Below, in pieces: positions 16,927-27,203 of a DNA stretch of 64,000 nucleotides (position 1 is the first letter of the stretch; every line of letters starts with the position of its first letter). This stretch comes from Streptomyces spororaveus (GTDB taxonomy: Bacteria; Actinomycetota; Actinomycetes; Streptomycetales; Streptomycetaceae). Both the position numbers and the translations under genes were made by a program. Location of the stretch: the NCBI RefSeq assembly GCF_016755875.1, contig NZ_BNED01000005.1:7949501-8013500 (forward strand). Direction: 5' to 3'. A model generated the notes under the pieces. It was not told the origin of the DNA and made no database searches. It was given only the letters and a program-made list of their open reading frames with translations.

Positions 16927-19296
16927 TCAGTACGGCCAGGACCAGTCCGCGACCTCTGGCAGGTCGGTGCCGTGCTCGCGGATCCAGGCATGGTGGCGGA
17001 TGCGCTGGTCGGCCATGGCCTGGCGCAGTCCCTCGGCGCGGCCCGCGAGGCCGGGTACGCGATCGATGACGTCCATGACGAGCCGGTAGCGGTCCATGTC
17101 GTTGCGCACGACCATGTCGAAGGGGGTGGTCGTGGTGCCGGACTCCTTGTAGCCGCGGACGTGCAGCTGGGGGTGGCCGGTCCGGCGGTAGGCGACGCGG
17201 TGGATGAGCCACGGGTAGCCGTGGTAGGCGAAGATCACCGGCTTGTCGGTGGTGAAGAGGGCGTCGTACTCGGGGTCCGTCAGGCCGTGGGGGTGTTCCT
17301 CGTGGGGCATGAGCCGGGCGATGTCGACGACGTTGACGACGCGGACGGCCAGCGAGGGGAGGTGCTCGCGGAGCAGGGCCGCTGCGGCCAGCACTTCCAT
17401 GGTGGGTACGTCGCCGGCACAGGCGAGGACGACGTCCGGTTCGCGGGAGCCGTGGTCGGTGCCGGCCCACTCCCAGATGCCGGCGCCGCGCGTCACGTGG
17501 GTGCGGGCCTCGTCGATGGGCAGCCAGTCGAAGCAGGGCTGTTTGCCGGCGACGATCACATTCACCTGGTCGCGGCTGCGCAGGGCGTGGTCGGCCACCG
17601 CGAGCAGGGTGTTGGCGTCCGGCGGCAGGTAGACCCGTACGACCTCGGGACTCTTGTTGAGGACGTGGTCCACGAATCCGGGGTCCTGGTGCGAGAAGCC
17701 GTTGTTGTCCTGGCGCCAGACGTGGGAGGTGAGCAGGTAGTTGAGGGAGGCGATCGGCGCGCGCCAGGACAGCTCGCGCGCGGTCTTCAACCACTTGATG
17801 TGCTGGCCGACCATGGAGTCGACGATGTGGGCGAAGGCCTCGTAGGTGGAGAAGAGACCGTGGCGGCCGGTGAGGAGGTAGCCCTCCAGCCAGCCCTGGC
17901 AGACGTGTTCGGAGAGGATCTCCATCACCCGGCCGTCGCGGGACAGGTTCCGGTCCGTGGCCTCCGTGATGCCCTGCCAGGCCTTGCCGGTGGCCCCGTA
18001 CAGGTCGTCCAGCCGGTTGGAGGCGGTCTCGTCCGGACCGACGACCCTGAAGTCCCGGCGCCCGGCCGTGTCCCGCATGATCTGTGTGAGGAAGCGGCCG
18101 AGGACGCGGGTCGGTTCGTGGAGGGTGCGGCCGGGCTTGTCGACGGGGACGGCGTGCTGGTCGAGCGCGGGCAGCGGGAGCGGCCGCAGGAGGCGGCCCC
18201 CGTTCGCGTACGGCACGGCGCCCAAGCGGTGCTCGCCGTCCGGCACGCAGGCCAGGACCTGGGCCGTCGGCCGGCCGTCGGCGTCGAAGAGTTCCTCCGG
18301 CCGGTACGAGCGCAGCCAGTCCTCCAGCTGTCGCAGGTGCGCGGGGTTCTCGCGCACCCCGGCGAGCGGGACCTGGTGTGCACGCCACGTGCCCTCGACG
18401 GGATCGCCGTCGACGATCGCCGGCCCGGTCCAGCCCTTGGGCGTGCGCAGGACGATCATCGGCCAGCGTGCGTACTTCCGGCCGGGGTCGGTGCCCGCCG
18501 TCCGTGCCTCTTGCTGGATGAGGGCGATGCGGTCCAGGGCGTGGTCCATCGCGCGGGCCATGGCGTGGTGCACCTGGGCGGGGTCGCTGCCGGTCACGTA
18601 CAGCGGGTCGTGGCCGTAGCCGCGCAGCAGCGCGTCGAGCTCGTCCTCGGGGATCCGGGACAGGACCGTCGGGTTGGCGATCTTGTAGCCGTTCAGGTGC
18701 AGGATCGGCAGGACCGCGCCGTCGTGGACCGGGTCGAGGAACTTGTTCGAATGCCAGGACGCGGCGAGCGGTCCGGTCTCGGCCTCGCCGTCGCCGATGA
18801 CGCAGGCGACCAGCAGGCCGGGGTGGTCGAAGGCGGCTCCGTAGGCGTGGGCGAGGGCGTAACCGAGTTCGCCGCCTTCGTGGACGGAACCGGGGGTCTC
18901 CGGCGCCACGTGGCTCGGCACGCCGCCGGGGAAGGAGAACTGCCGGAACAGCTTGGCCATGCCGTCGGCGTCGCGGCTCACGTCCGGATAGGTCTCGCCG
19001 TATGTCCCTTCCAGCCAGGAGTTGGCCAGGACGGCCGGACCTCCGTGCCCCGGACCCCAGACGCACAGGGCCTCCAGCGAGCGTTCCCTGATCACGCGGT
19101 TGAGGTGCGTGTGCACCAGGTTGAGGCCGGGCGAGGTGCCCCAGTGGCCCAGCAGCCGCGGCTTGATGTGCTCCGGCCGCAGCGGTTCGGCCAGCAGCGG
19201 GTTGCCCATCAGGTAGATCTGGCCGACGGCCAGGTAGTTGGCGGCGCGCCAGTGGGCGTCCAGCTGCGAGATCGAGTGCGCGGTCAACGCGGTCAT
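16927..19296 (-). CDS. xfp: Xylulose-5-phosphate/fructose-6-phosphate phosphoketolase
   Basis: A 789-residue, full-length phosphoketolase. The start ATG at 19294-19296 follows CAGGAG; a longer open frame upstream is an artefact of high GC. Marks include [17 protein letters not shown] (His64 among the catalytic His), the thiamine-diphosphate motif GDGEAETGP (168-176) with the downstream [10 protein letters not shown], and [14 protein letters not shown] and [11 protein letters not shown] in the C-terminal half. The enzyme cleaves xylulose-5-P or fructose-6-P with phosphate to acetyl-phosphate plus a triose or tetrose phosphate; acetyl-phosphate can give ATP through acetate kinase (not in this window). 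It is divergent from the USP gene at 19540, with boxes between. Confidence 0.97.
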   Translation of the reverse strand: MTALTAHSISQLDAHWRAANYLAVGQIYLMGNPLLAEPLRPEHIKPRLLGHWGTSPGLNLVHTHLNRVIRERSLEALCVWGPGHGGPAVLANSWLEGTYGETYPDVSRDADGMAKLFRQFSFPGGVPSHVAPETPGSVHEGGELGYALAHAYGAAFDHPGLLVACVIGDGEAETGPLAASWHSNKFLDPVHDGAVLPILHLNGYKIANPTVLSRIPEDELDALLRGYGHDPLYVTGSDPAQVHHAMARAMDHALDRIALIQQEARTAGTDPGRKYARWPMIVLRTPKGWTGPAIVDGDPVEGTWRAHQVPLAGVRENPAHLRQLEDWLRSYRPEELFDADGRPTAQVLACVPDGEHRLGAVPYANGGRLLRPLPLPALDQHAVPVDKPGRTLHEPTRVLGRFLTQIMRDTAGRRDFRVVGPDETASNRLDDLYGATGKAWQGITEATDRNLSRDGRVMEILSEHVCQGWLEGYLLTGRHGLFSTYEAFAHIVDSMVGQHIKWLKTARELSWRAPIASLNYLLTSHVWRQDNNGFSHQDPGFVDHVLNKSPEVVRVYLPPDANTLLAVADHALRSRDQVNVIVAGKQPCFDWLPIDEARTHVTRGAGIWEWAGTDHGSREPDVVLACAGDVPTMEVLAAAALLREHLPSLAVRVVNVVDIARLMPHEEHPHGLTDPEYDALFTTDKPVIFAYHGYPWLIHRVAYRRTGHPQLHVRGYKESGTTTTPFDMVVRNDMDRYRLVMDVIDRVPGLAGRAEGLRQAMADQRIRHHAWIREHGTDLPEVADWSWPY

Positions 19297-19380
19297 GTCC
19301 GCTCCTGCGTCTGAGGGTCCGGGACGTTCGTCGACGGGGCCGATACCGACACCCTGCCCCTGCCGTGGTGCGGCCGCGAG

Positions 19381-19415
19381 AGGAGGACCGGCCCTTGAGG
19401 AGGGACCGTTGGCCC
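19381..19415. promoter_or_regulatory. DosR/OsdR-like boxes between phosphoketolase and USP
   Basis: GGGACCGTTGGCCC (19402-19415) is a clear 14-bp box. AGGAGGACCGGCCC (19381-19394), 21 bp earlier, keeps only the right half well. The pair lies 85 bp from the phosphoketolase start and 125 bp from the USP start. Confidence 0.6.
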
Positions 19416-19539
19416 TTCTGCGCCCCTGCCCGGCACGAGCAAGGTGAATCCCGGTGGCGCCGGTCCTTCCCCCGGCCGGCGCCGCCCATTCCCGCCGGCC
19501 GATCCCGATGCCTCTCGCATCAGTACGGAGGACAGACCT

Positions 19540-20415
19540 GTGAAGCGCACCCTCGTTGTCGGAGTGGACGGATCCCCGGAAAGCCGGGCCGCCGCGGACT
19601 GGGCCGCGCGGGAAGCCGTACGGCGTGACCTGCCGCTGCACGTGGTGCACGCCTGGCTGTGGCAGCCGCTCGCCGTCCCGATCGTCCAGGACCGCGAAAC
19701 CGAGTCCCGCAGGGCCGACGACATCCTGAAGGAGGTCGAGCAGGAGCTCACCCATCGGTACCCGGGGCTCGCGCTCACCGCGGAAGTCCTGTGCGACGCG
19801 CCCGTGCCGGCCCTGCTGCGCACCGCCAAGGAAGCCGAGATGCTGATCCTCGGCACCCGCGGGCACGGAGCCCTGCTCGGCTTCCTGCTCGGCTCCTACG
19901 GTCAGCAGGTGATCGCTGCCGCCGAGTGCCCCGTCGTCTCCGTCCGCTCCGCCCACGGCAGGCCGCTGGCCGTGCCGGAGGAGGGCGAGGTCGTCGTGGG
20001 ACAGCAGGGTGGTGTGGAGGAGTCCGCCGAGGTACTGCGCGTCGCGTTCGAGGCGGCCGCGGCGCGCAAGGTCCCGCTCCGTGCCGTCCGGGCCTGGAAC
20101 CTGCCCCCGGTGTACGGATACAGCCCCGGCTCGATGTGGATCGCCGAGCAGTTCGGCGGTCTGGAGCCGTTCGAGAAGGCCGCGCTGGACCAGGCGCTGG
20201 AGCCGTGGCGGCTGAGGTTTCCCGAGGTGGAGGTCGTCGCGCACGTGGAGCGGGGCAGCGCCGGCCACGTGCTGCTGTCCGAGGCTTCGGACGCCCAGCT
20301 GGTCGTCGTCGGCCGCCGGGTCCGCGAGTCGGCGGTGGGTACGCGCATCGGTTCGGTGGCCCATGCCGTGCTTCACCACGCCGCCTGCCCCGTCGCTGTC
20401 GTCCCGCACGACTGA
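19540..20415 (+). CDS. Universal stress protein, two-domain
   Basis: A 291-residue tandem USP. The GTG at 19540 follows ACGGAGGAC; the frame is open upstream but without a ribosome site. Domain 1 has [19 protein letters not shown] and loop [17 protein letters not shown]. Domain 2 begins [20 protein letters not shown], where the usual DxS is lost, and ends [20 protein letters not shown] and [10 protein letters not shown]. It is divergent from phosphoketolase. Confidence 0.9.
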   Translation: MKRTLVVGVDGSPESRAAADWAAREAVRRDLPLHVVHAWLWQPLAVPIVQDRETESRRADDILKEVEQELTHRYPGLALTAEVLCDAPVPALLRTAKEAEMLILGTRGHGALLGFLLGSYGQQVIAAAECPVVSVRSAHGRPLAVPEEGEVVVGQQGGVEESAEVLRVAFEAAAARKVPLRAVRAWNLPPVYGYSPGSMWIAEQFGGLEPFEKAALDQALEPWRLRFPEVEVVAHVERGSAGHVLLSEASDAQLVVVGRRVRESAVGTRIGSVAHAVLHHAACPVAVVPHD

Positions 20416-20432
20416 CGCCGATCGACGGTTGA

Positions 20433-20465
20433 GGCCGGGCCCGCCGCCGCACGGTGTGCCCGGCC
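20433..20465 (+). terminator. Hairpin downstream of the USP gene
   Basis: GGCCGGGC (20433-20440) pairs perfectly with GCCCGGCC (20458-20465) across a 17-base loop, 17 bp after the USP stop. There is no U-tract, as is usual in this GC range. The rest of 20466-20614 shows nothing recognisable. Confidence 0.5.
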
Positions 20466-20614
20466 CTTCCCGCGTCGAGCAGGAAGAGCACGCAGCTCCT
20501 GCTCTGCGGCGTACCACCCCGGCTGGTCAAGTCCATGCAGGTGCTCGGTGTCGACCGCGGCCTGCCGCTCGCCGTGACGTGATCGAGGGGGTGTCCGAAT
20601 CCTGCCCCTGGACG

Positions 20615-20629
20615 GGGACCGTTCGGCCC
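20615..20629. promoter_or_regulatory. DosR/OsdR-like box upstream of PPOX gene
   Basis: GGGACCGTTCGGCCC lies 79 bp before the PPOX start at 20709. A second box about 20 bp upstream is at best degenerate. Confidence 0.65.
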
Positions 20630-20708
20630 TGGTTCTCCCGTGGATCGCGGTGAAGGCTGGGACGCGGAAGCCGCAAGGGCCCATCGGGGCCGGACGAAGG
20701 TAAGCAGC

Positions 20709-21203
20709 ATGGATCACGAAGGCAACCCACTACGGGCCCGAGAGGTCGGTGACATGACAGCCCGCCGCTCCATGCGGGAGCTGGACAGGGCCGAGGCCCT
20801 GCGGCTGCTCTCGACGGTGTCCCTGGGGCGCATCGTCTTCACACAGCACGCGCTGCCCGCCGTCCGCCCGGTGAACCATCTCGTCGAGAACGAGGCCATC
20901 ATCGTCCGGATACATGAGGACGGGGCATTGGCCTCCCTGGTGGCACCCGCCGACGCTCCCGGTGTGGTGGTGGCCTACGAAGCGGACGTCATCGATTCCG
21001 TCACGCACCTCGGTTGGAGCGTCGTCGTCACCGGTTACGCGAGGGTGGTGGCAGATGCCGACGAGGTGGACCGGTACGCGCACCTGCTGCGTCCATGGGT
21101 GGCGCACCGGATGACCAGCACCCTGCGGATCCGTCCGGATCTCGTCACCGGGTTCCGGCTGGAAGCGGACCCGACGCAGCCCGTGCCCGCGGCCCGGGGC
21201 TGA
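20709..21203 (+). CDS. PPOX-fold flavin-binding protein
   Basis: A 164-residue paralogue of the protein at 14002, with the same blocks: SLGRIVFTQHALPAVRPVNHL, VVVAYEADVIDSVTHLGWSV and a C-terminal RIRPDLVTGFRL. The ATG at 20709 gives a leader of the same length as the paralogue; the in-frame ATG at 20754 (MTARRSMREL, after GAGAGG) is an alternative. It probably binds FMN or a deazaflavin; substrate unknown. It ends 17 bp from the sensor kinase gene, tail to tail. Confidence 0.87.
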   Translation: MDHEGNPLRAREVGDMTARRSMRELDRAEALRLLSTVSLGRIVFTQHALPAVRPVNHLVENEAIIVRIHEDGALASLVAPADAPGVVVAYEADVIDSVTHLGWSVVVTGYARVVADADEVDRYAHLLRPWVAHRMTSTLRIRPDLVTGFRLEADPTQPVPAARG

Positions 21204-21220
21204 CGCCCTTGCCCCGGTCC

Positions 21221-22939
21221 TCAGCCCCCGGTGGAGAGGGGAGCCCGCCAGACGAGCCTTGTACCCCCGTCATCCGGAGTTTCGTGAGTGAAGGAGCCGC
21301 CCAGGCTCTGCGCCCGCTCGTCGAGGTTGCGCAGGCCGCTTCTGCGGCCTTGGGCCGGAATGCCCTTCCCGTTGTCCGAGACGGTCAGCACGACCTCGCC
21401 CCGGCCGGCCTTGAGGGTCACGCCGACCCGGGTCGCCTGTGCGTGGCGGGCGGCGTTGCTGAGGAGTTCGCCCAGTACCGCCATGACGTGGTCGGCGATC
21501 TGCGGGGGTACGTCGGTGTCGAGCAGGCCTTCCATGCTCAGGCGCGGCGGGTGACCGAGGGTGGTGGCCGCGTCGCCGACGGCACGGGCGGCGCGTGCCC
21601 GCAGACCAGGGCCGCCCTCGCGGTCCTTGGTACGCAGCCCGAAGATCGTCGACCGGATGATCTTGATCGTTTCGTCCAGGTCGTCGACCGCCCGGCCGAC
21701 CCTTTCGGCGGCCCCGTCGTGCTCGACGAGCCGAGCGGCGCTCTGCAGGGTCATGCCGGTGGCGAAGAGCCGCTGGATGGCCAGGTCGTGCAGGTCGCGG
21801 GCGATCCGGTCGCGCTCCTCCAGCAGTGCTATCTGCTCGGCGTCCCGGCGCCGCTCCGCCAGCTCCAGCGCGAGTGCGGCCTGACCCGCGAAGGCGACGA
21901 GGGGCTCCAGCTCGCCCTCGCCGAACGCCGGTTCTCCCGACGCGCGCGCAAGCAGCAGGACACCTCTGCTTTCGCCGCCCGCGGTGCCCAACGGGACGGC
22001 CACGGCGGGCCCCAACCCTTCCTGAACCTGGGACTCAGCGGGATAGCGCTCGTCGGCCCAGGCCTGCACCGCTGTGACGGGTTTGCCGGCCAGGTGCGCC
22101 GCTCCTGCGAGCGTGCCCGCGAAGGGGACGACGAGACCTTGCCTCTCGGCTCCGTCCGCGTCGGCCGCGAACTCCACGACCAGGCCGTCGATACCGGTCA
22201 CGGGCATGGCGATGTCCGCGAGGCGTGCCGCGGTGATCTCTTGTGCGCGGCGGGCGATGAGCTCCAGCACCGCCGGCCGGGAGCTGCCCGACAGCAGGCT
22301 TTCGGTGATCTCCGCATTGGCCTTGAGCCATCGCTGCTGGCGCTGCGAGCCCTCGTAGAGCCGCGCGTTGTCGATCGCGACACCCGCCGCCACCGAGAGG
22401 GTGGAGATCACCGTCTCGTCCTCGGTGTCGAAATCGATCCCGCCACGCTTGTCGGTCAGATAGAGATTGCCGAACACCTCCTCGCGGACCCGGATCGGCA
22501 CGCCCAGGAACGTACGCATCGGCGGGTGATGGGCCGGAAAGCCGTAGGACGAGGAGTGCGCGCCGAGATCCGTCAGGCGCAGCGGCTCCGGGTGGTGGAT
22601 GACCTCCCCCAGCAGGCCGTGGCCCGCCGGCAGGGGACCGATCTCGGCGATCTCCTCATCCGTGAGCCCCACGGTCAGGAACTGCGAAAGCGTGCGGCCG
22701 TCGGGGCCGATCACTCCCAGAGCGCCGTATTCGGCGTCGACGAGCAGCGCGGCCGCCTCCACGATCCGCCGCAGCACCTGGGCGAGATCAAGCTCCCGCC
22801 CCACCGACACCACGGCCTCCAGGAGGCTGTGCACCCGGTCCCGCGTACCGCGCACTTCGTCGATGCGCACCTGGAGCTCGTCCAGCAGCTCGTCCAGCCG
22901 CATCCGCGGTACCTGCGTCAACGGATCCCTCACACCCAC
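21221..22939 (-). CDS. GAF-GAF sensor histidine kinase, DevS/DosT/OsdK-like (second copy)
   Basis: A 572-residue kinase from the GTG at 22937-22939, chosen because GGAGGGG precedes it by six bases; a GTG at 22978 adds 13 residues but lacks a ribosome site. GAF-1 (about 48-195) contains SYGFPAHHPPMRTFLGVPIR with His137/138, the DevS haem-ligand segment. GAF-2 is at about 222-358. The HisKA_3 motif DRIARDLHDLAIQRLFATG has His384, and the HATPase region shows DNGKGIPAQG. It differs from the 11800 kinase mostly in GAF-2, so the two may tune to different signals, as DevS and DosT do. No regulator gene is adjacent. Confidence 0.92.
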   Translation of the reverse strand: MGVRDPLTQVPRMRLDELLDELQVRIDEVRGTRDRVHSLLEAVVSVGRELDLAQVLRRIVEAAALLVDAEYGALGVIGPDGRTLSQFLTVGLTDEEIAEIGPLPAGHGLLGEVIHHPEPLRLTDLGAHSSSYGFPAHHPPMRTFLGVPIRVREEVFGNLYLTDKRGGIDFDTEDETVISTLSVAAGVAIDNARLYEGSQRQQRWLKANAEITESLLSGSSRPAVLELIARRAQEITAARLADIAMPVTGIDGLVVEFAADADGAERQGLVVPFAGTLAGAAHLAGKPVTAVQAWADERYPAESQVQEGLGPAVAVPLGTAGGESRGVLLLARASGEPAFGEGELEPLVAFAGQAALALELAERRRDAEQIALLEERDRIARDLHDLAIQRLFATGMTLQSAARLVEHDGAAERVGRAVDDLDETIKIIRSTIFGLRTKDREGGPGLRARAARAVGDAATTLGHPPRLSMEGLLDTDVPPQIADHVMAVLGELLSNAARHAQATRVGVTLKAGRGEVVLTVSDNGKGIPAQGRRSGLRNLDERAQSLGGSFTHETPDDGGTRLVWRAPLSTGG

Positions 22940-23082
22940 GCGCTTCCCCTCCGACGGCCGCTCGGTTGCCCGATCCACGGCCAGGGTATCGACACGCGCA
23001 GGCCCGAAGGGCGTCGTTGCGCGCGGATGCCAGCCGAGACTGACGTGACCGAAGCGCCGGACGACGACGGGGAGGAGACAGC

Positions 23083-23241
23083 ATGGGCCTGAAGAAGGCG
23101 GTCTACGAGGACGAGCTGCTACGGCTCCAGACGGAGCTGATCAAACTCCAGGAGTGGGTACGTGCGGAGGGCGCCCGGCTGGTGTTCGTCTTCGAGGGCC
23201 GTGGCGCGGCGGGCAAGGGCGGCACGATCAAGCGTGTACCA
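23083..23241 (+). pseudogene. Polyphosphate kinase 2 (PPK2), N-terminal fragment
   Basis: After GGAGGAG at 23070-23076, the ATG at 23083 opens a PPK2 start: VYEDELLRLQTELIKLQEWV, then LVFVFEGRGAAGKGGTIKRV with the P-loop. The usual GRDAAGKGG has Gly in place of Asp. Homology stops after TIKRV (about residue 52 of a normal 260-300), and the rest of the frame is unrelated. PPK2 makes or uses polyphosphate; this copy cannot. Confidence 0.85.
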
Positions 23242-23284
23242 GCTCCTGCACGCATGGCCCAACGACGAAGCGGCTGGATGGTCA

Positions 23285-23515
23285 CTCAACTGCAAGAAGA
23301 CCGGATCTCGCTGCCGACTTCGACGGGGGCGAAGACCCTCAGCGTGTTCTCGATGTCTGTGCCGTCGTAGAGCGGTTCGGCAGGCCGGTGTTCAGGATCG
23401 GGCCTCGAAGCCGGGCTTCTCCCGGTTGCGACGACGCAGGTCCGCGGAATCCTTGAAGCGCCTGCAGTCGACCAGTTGCAGGCGTGGGTGCTTTCGATGG
23501 GGAACTGCCCTTTCA
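23285..23515 (-). pseudogene. MBL-fold (beta-CASP type) protein, decayed fragment
   Basis: On the minus strand EPLYDGTDIENTLRVFAPVE and the following VGSEI match residues about 135-165 of the intact gene at 58611 ([20 protein letters not shown]). In a second frame nearby, LVDCRRFKDSADLRRRN matches its earlier [17 protein letters not shown] block. The intervening HxHxDH metal site is lost. It abuts the PPK2 fragment on the opposite strand. 23530-23700 shows nothing recognisable. Confidence 0.75.
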
Positions 23516-23700
23516 TGAAGCCGAGTCGACTCCGGCGGGGCAGGCTCTGACCACCAAGGGGGCCGCACGGTTCGGCCTCGGACGTCCGGCCCGTGACCTG
23601 GTCGCCGTTACGCACGCTGCACGGCACCACAGCCAGCCGCCCGCGGCCTCGTACCTCATGCAGACGCGTGACCGCGGGTTCGCCCCGCTGCGCCGCGGTC

Positions 23701-23743
23701 GCTTCGCAGGGCCGAAGGGCCCTGCGAAGCGACCGAACGGCTC
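23701..23743. promoter_or_regulatory. 13-bp perfect inverted repeat carrying a DosR-like box, plus second box
   Basis: Left arm 23701-23713 and right arm 23718-23730 are perfect complements around GAAG. The core contains GGGCCGAAGGGCCC (23709-23722). GCGACCGAACGGCTC (23729-23743) is a weaker box 20 bp on. It sits 176 bp upstream of the arginine deiminase start; it could be both a terminator for what precedes and an operator. Confidence 0.6.
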
Positions 23744-23918
23744 CCCCCGGAGAGTGCCGACCGGCCCGCCGCCAGGGACTGTTGCCGCCGGGAACGAGGG
23801 GGCGCGAGTGACAGAGTTCAAGTGCTCCCCGAGGCGCCCCCAGAGGACGCCCGGCCGGGCGCACATCCCATGACGGCGCCCGTCGAGCGCACCTTCCGTC
23901 TCACCTCCGGGGGACCCC

Positions 23919-25142
23919 ATGACGTTTCACGTCGACTCCGAGACCGGCCGGCTGCGGCAGGTCATCCTGCACCGCCCCGACCGCGAAATGACACGCCTCA
24001 CACCCACCAACAAGGACGAGCTCCTCTTCGACGACGTGCTGTGGGCCAAGCGCGCCCGCGACGAGCACGACGCGTTCGCCGATGTCCTGCGGGACCGCGG
24101 AGTGCGCGTGCACCTCCTGGCGGACCTGCTCACCGAGACGTTGGACGGCATCGAGGCGCGGCAGCTCGTGCTGGACCGGGTCTTCGACGAACGCGAGTTC
24201 GGCCTCCTCGGCACCGACCGGCTCCGCACGTACTTCGACTCCCTGGAGCCGGCCGCCCTGACCGCCTGCCTCATCGGCGGAGTCACGAAGGCGGAACTGC
24301 TCGAGCGCACGGGCCGGATACCGAGCGTACGACTGCACGCCATGGCGCCCGACGACTTCCTCCTCGCGCCGCTGCCCAACCATCTGTTCACTCGCGACAC
24401 CTCGTGCTGGGTGTACGACGGTGTGAGCGTCAACCCGATGAACAAGCGGGCACGCCGCCGTGAAACGGTTCACTTCGAAGCCCTCTACCAGCACCACCCC
24501 CTCTTCGCGAAGGGGGAGTTCCACCGGTGGGCCGACGGGCAGGCGGCCTATCCCGCCACCATCGAGGGCGGCGACGTCCTGGTCATCGGCAACGGCGCGG
24601 TGCTCGTCGGCATGAGCGAGCGCACCACGCCTCAGGCCGTGGAGAATCTCGCCCTGCGCATGTTCGCGGCGGGTTCCGCCCAGCGGGTCGTGGCCGTCAG
24701 CCTGCCGAAGAGCCGCAGCTTCATGCACCTCGACACGGTCATGACGATGGTCAGCGGCGACACCTTCACCCGATACGCCGGCCTCGGCATGCTGCCTTCC
24801 TCCACGATCGAAGCGGGGGCAGGCGGGGAGGGGCTGAGGGTCACCGACCACGCCCCCGAGGACATGGACCGGGCCATCGCCGACGCGCTGGGTCTGCCGT
24901 CCATCAACGTCCTCACCCCGAGCCAGGACCTGCGGTCCGCCGAGCGGGAGCAGTGGGACGACGGCTGCAACGTGCTGGCCGTGGAGCCCGGCGTGGTCGT
25001 CGCCTACGAGCGCAATGTGACCACCAACACCCACCTGCGCAAGAGCGGCATCGAGGTGATCACCGTTCGAGGCAGCGAACTCGGCCGGGGTCGTGGCGGC
25101 CCGCGGTGCATGACCTGTCCCATCGAGCGCGAGGCCGCCTGA
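23919..25142 (+). CDS. arcA: Arginine deiminase
   Basis: A 407-residue, full-length enzyme converting arginine to citrulline and ammonia, the first step of the ADI pathway. Guanidino-group-modifying features are all present: [12 protein letters not shown] (about residues 149-160), [20 protein letters not shown], the active-site His in [11 protein letters not shown], and the nucleophile Cys400 in the terminal [10 protein letters not shown]. The ATG at 23919 follows a GGGGGA stretch. OTC, carbamate kinase and antiporter genes follow on the same strand. A box-bearing hairpin lies upstream, so oxygen-limited induction is likely (inference). Confidence 0.97.
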   Translation: MTFHVDSETGRLRQVILHRPDREMTRLTPTNKDELLFDDVLWAKRARDEHDAFADVLRDRGVRVHLLADLLTETLDGIEARQLVLDRVFDEREFGLLGTDRLRTYFDSLEPAALTACLIGGVTKAELLERTGRIPSVRLHAMAPDDFLLAPLPNHLFTRDTSCWVYDGVSVNPMNKRARRRETVHFEALYQHHPLFAKGEFHRWADGQAAYPATIEGGDVLVIGNGAVLVGMSERTTPQAVENLALRMFAAGSAQRVVAVSLPKSRSFMHLDTVMTMVSGDTFTRYAGLGMLPSSTIEAGAGGEGLRVTDHAPEDMDRAIADALGLPSINVLTPSQDLRSAEREQWDDGCNVLAVEPGVVVAYERNVTTNTHLRKSGIEVITVRGSELGRGRGGPRCMTCPIEREAA

Positions 25143-25215
25143 CCACCCCTCCCGCGCCCCCGCGTCCCCGTCATCCGCCCGCCGCACACACCCCGTACAC
25201 ATCAAGGAGCCCGCC

Positions 25216-26217
25216 ATGCACGACGACCTGCACCAGCGCCCGTTCGTAAAGGAACTCGACTTCACTCCCGAGGAGTTCCACCACCTGCTGGAACTCTCCG
25301 CCTCCATCAAGACGGCCCGCCGCGAGGGACGCGAGGAGCAGCGGCTGCGCGGCAAGAACATCGCCGTCATCTTCGAGAAGACGTCGACGAGGACCCGATG
25401 CGCCTTCGAAGTGGCCGCGCACCAGCAGGGCGCGCACGTGACCTACCTCGACCCGGCCGGCTCCCAGCTCGGGCACAAGGAGTCCATCAAGGACACCGCA
25501 CGCGTCCTCGGCCGTTACTACGACGGGATCGAATACCGGGGCAGCGACCAGCGCCTGGTGGAGGAGCTGGCTCAGCACGCCGGCGTTCCGGTCTGGAACG
25601 GCCTGACGGACCAGTGGCACCCCACCCAGTCACTCGCCGACGTGCTCACCATGTGGGAGCACACCGACAAGCCGCTGAACCAGGTGTCCTTCGCCTACCT
25701 GGGCGACGCCAGGAACAACGTCGGCAATTCCCTGCTGATCGTCGCGGCGATGCTCGGCATGGACGTACGCATGGTCGGCCCGCGATCCCTGCACAACTCC
25801 AACGATGTCGTCGACCATGCGAGGCGGGCGGCGGCCGTCAGCGGTGCGCGCATCACCCTGACCGAGGACGTGACCGAAGGCGTGGCCGGCGTCGACTTCG
25901 TCTACACCGACGTATGGCTCTCCATGGGAGAGCCGCCGGAGATGTGGGACGAGCGCATAGCCCTGCTCAAGCCGTACCAGGTGACAGCGAAGACCCTGGA
26001 GGCGACGGGCAACCCGGCGGTCAAGTTCATGCACTGCCTTCCGGCCTTCCACAACAGCGACACCACCGTCGGCGCCAGGATCGCTGCGCGGACCGGCATG
26101 ACCGCACTGGAGGTCACCGAGGAGGTGTTCGAGTCCTCGCACTCCATCGTGTTCGACCAGGCCGAGAACCGGCTCCACACCATCAAGGCCGTCCTCGTCG
26201 CCACCCTCGGCGACTGA
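25216..26217 (+). CDS. arcB: Ornithine carbamoyltransferase, catabolic
   Basis: A 333-residue enzyme; the ATG at 25216 follows AAGGAG. The carbamoyl-phosphate loop STRTR is at residues 57-61, [15 protein letters not shown] near 136 is the second binding motif, and HCLPAFHN near 273 supplies the ornithine-site Cys. Its place between deiminase and carbamate kinase indicates the catabolic direction: citrulline plus phosphate to ornithine plus carbamoyl phosphate. The 73-bp gap after arcA holds only the ribosome site. Confidence 0.96.
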   Translation: MHDDLHQRPFVKELDFTPEEFHHLLELSASIKTARREGREEQRLRGKNIAVIFEKTSTRTRCAFEVAAHQQGAHVTYLDPAGSQLGHKESIKDTARVLGRYYDGIEYRGSDQRLVEELAQHAGVPVWNGLTDQWHPTQSLADVLTMWEHTDKPLNQVSFAYLGDARNNVGNSLLIVAAMLGMDVRMVGPRSLHNSNDVVDHARRAAAVSGARITLTEDVTEGVAGVDFVYTDVWLSMGEPPEMWDERIALLKPYQVTAKTLEATGNPAVKFMHCLPAFHNSDTTVGARIAARTGMTALEVTEEVFESSHSIVFDQAENRLHTIKAVLVATLGD

Positions 26218-26249
26218 ACGGCATCCCCTCGACCTCCGGAGAACACGTC

Positions 26250-27203
26250 ATGCGTGTAGTCGTCGCATTGGGCGGCAACGCCCTGCTCCGCCGCGAGGAG
26301 CGGCCGGACGCCGCCGTGCAGCTCGCCAACATCCGCGCTGCCGTGTCCGCGCTCGCCCCCCTCGCGCACGAGCACGAACTCGTCATCACCCACGGCAACG
26401 GACCTCAGGTCGGCGTGCTCGCTCTCCAGAGCGCCGCCGACCGCTCCCTGAGCAGCCCCTACCCCTTCGACGTCCTCGGCGCGGAGACCCAGGGCATGAT
26501 CGGCTACTGGCTGCTCCAGTCCCTGCAGAACGCCCTGCCCGGACGGCAGGTCTGCGCCCTGCTCAACCAGACCCTCGTCTCCGCTGCCGACCCCGCCTTC
26601 ACCGACCCGGCCAAATTCGTGGGCCCGGTCTACGACCGGACCGAAGCGGAGCGACTGGCCGCCGAACGCGGCTGGACGGTCAAGCAGGACGGTGCCCACT
26701 GGCGACGCGTCGTACCGTCCCCCCGTCCACAACGCGTCGTGGAGACACGGCTCATCCGGCTGCTGCTCCACTCGGGAGCGGTGGCCGTGTGCGCCGGAGG
26801 CGGTGGCGTGCCGGTGATCCGTGACGAACAGGGGCAGCTGACCGGTGTCGAAGCCGTGGTGGACAAGGACCTCACCGCCGCCCTCCTGGCCGAGGCGCTC
26901 GACGCCGACGCGCTCCTGCTCCTCACGGACGTTCCCCACGTCTCGCTCGGCTACGGCACCCCCGGCGCCGAGCCCGTCGGACGGACCACGCCCGCGGCCC
27001 TGAGAGCCCAGCAGTTCCCCGCCGGATCCATGGGACCCAAGGTCGACGCCGTGTGCCGGTTCGTCGAGGTCACCGGCGGCATGGCGGCCATCGGTGCTCT
27101 CGAAGACGCCCGAGCCATCCTCGACGGAGCCGCCGGCACCGTCGTCACACCCAGCGGCAGCTACCGCGAAGCCCGCCACGACGGAACACAGGACCTGACA
27201 TGA
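26250..27203 (+). CDS. arcC: Carbamate kinase
   Basis: A 317-residue enzyme; the ATG at 26250 follows CCGGAGA. Amino-acid-kinase fold motifs: VVVALGGNALLRR (residues 2-14), THGNGPQVGVLALQ, VCAGGGGVPVI, VVDKDLTAALLAE and FPAGSMGPKVDAVCRFV. It transfers phosphate from carbamoyl phosphate to ADP, giving the ATP of the ADI pathway. It overlaps the next gene by 4 bp (ATGA). A longer in-frame extension upstream lies inside arcB and is not real. Confidence 0.96.
   Translation: MRVVVALGGNALLRREERPDAAVQLANIRAAVSALAPLAHEHELVITHGNGPQVGVLALQSAADRSLSSPYPFDVLGAETQGMIGYWLLQSLQNALPGRQVCALLNQTLVSAADPAFTDPAKFVGPVYDRTEAERLAAERGWTVKQDGAHWRRVVPSPRPQRVVETRLIRLLLHSGAVAVCAGGGGVPVIRDEQGQLTGVEAVVDKDLTAALLAEALDADALLLLTDVPHVSLGYGTPGAEPVGRTTPAALRAQQFPAGSMGPKVDAVCRFVEVTGGMAAIGALEDARAILDGAAGTVVTPSGSYREARHDGTQDLT

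Noticed and set aside
16486..19314. A 942-codon plus-strand frame opposite phosphoketolase
   Set aside because: Low-complexity Val/Gly/Asp-rich shadow of a highly conserved enzyme; no ribosome site and no domain.
16927..20517. An 1196-codon open frame on the minus strand
   Set aside because: Only 16927-19296 is phosphoketolase; the upstream part is the antisense shadow of the USP gene at 19540.
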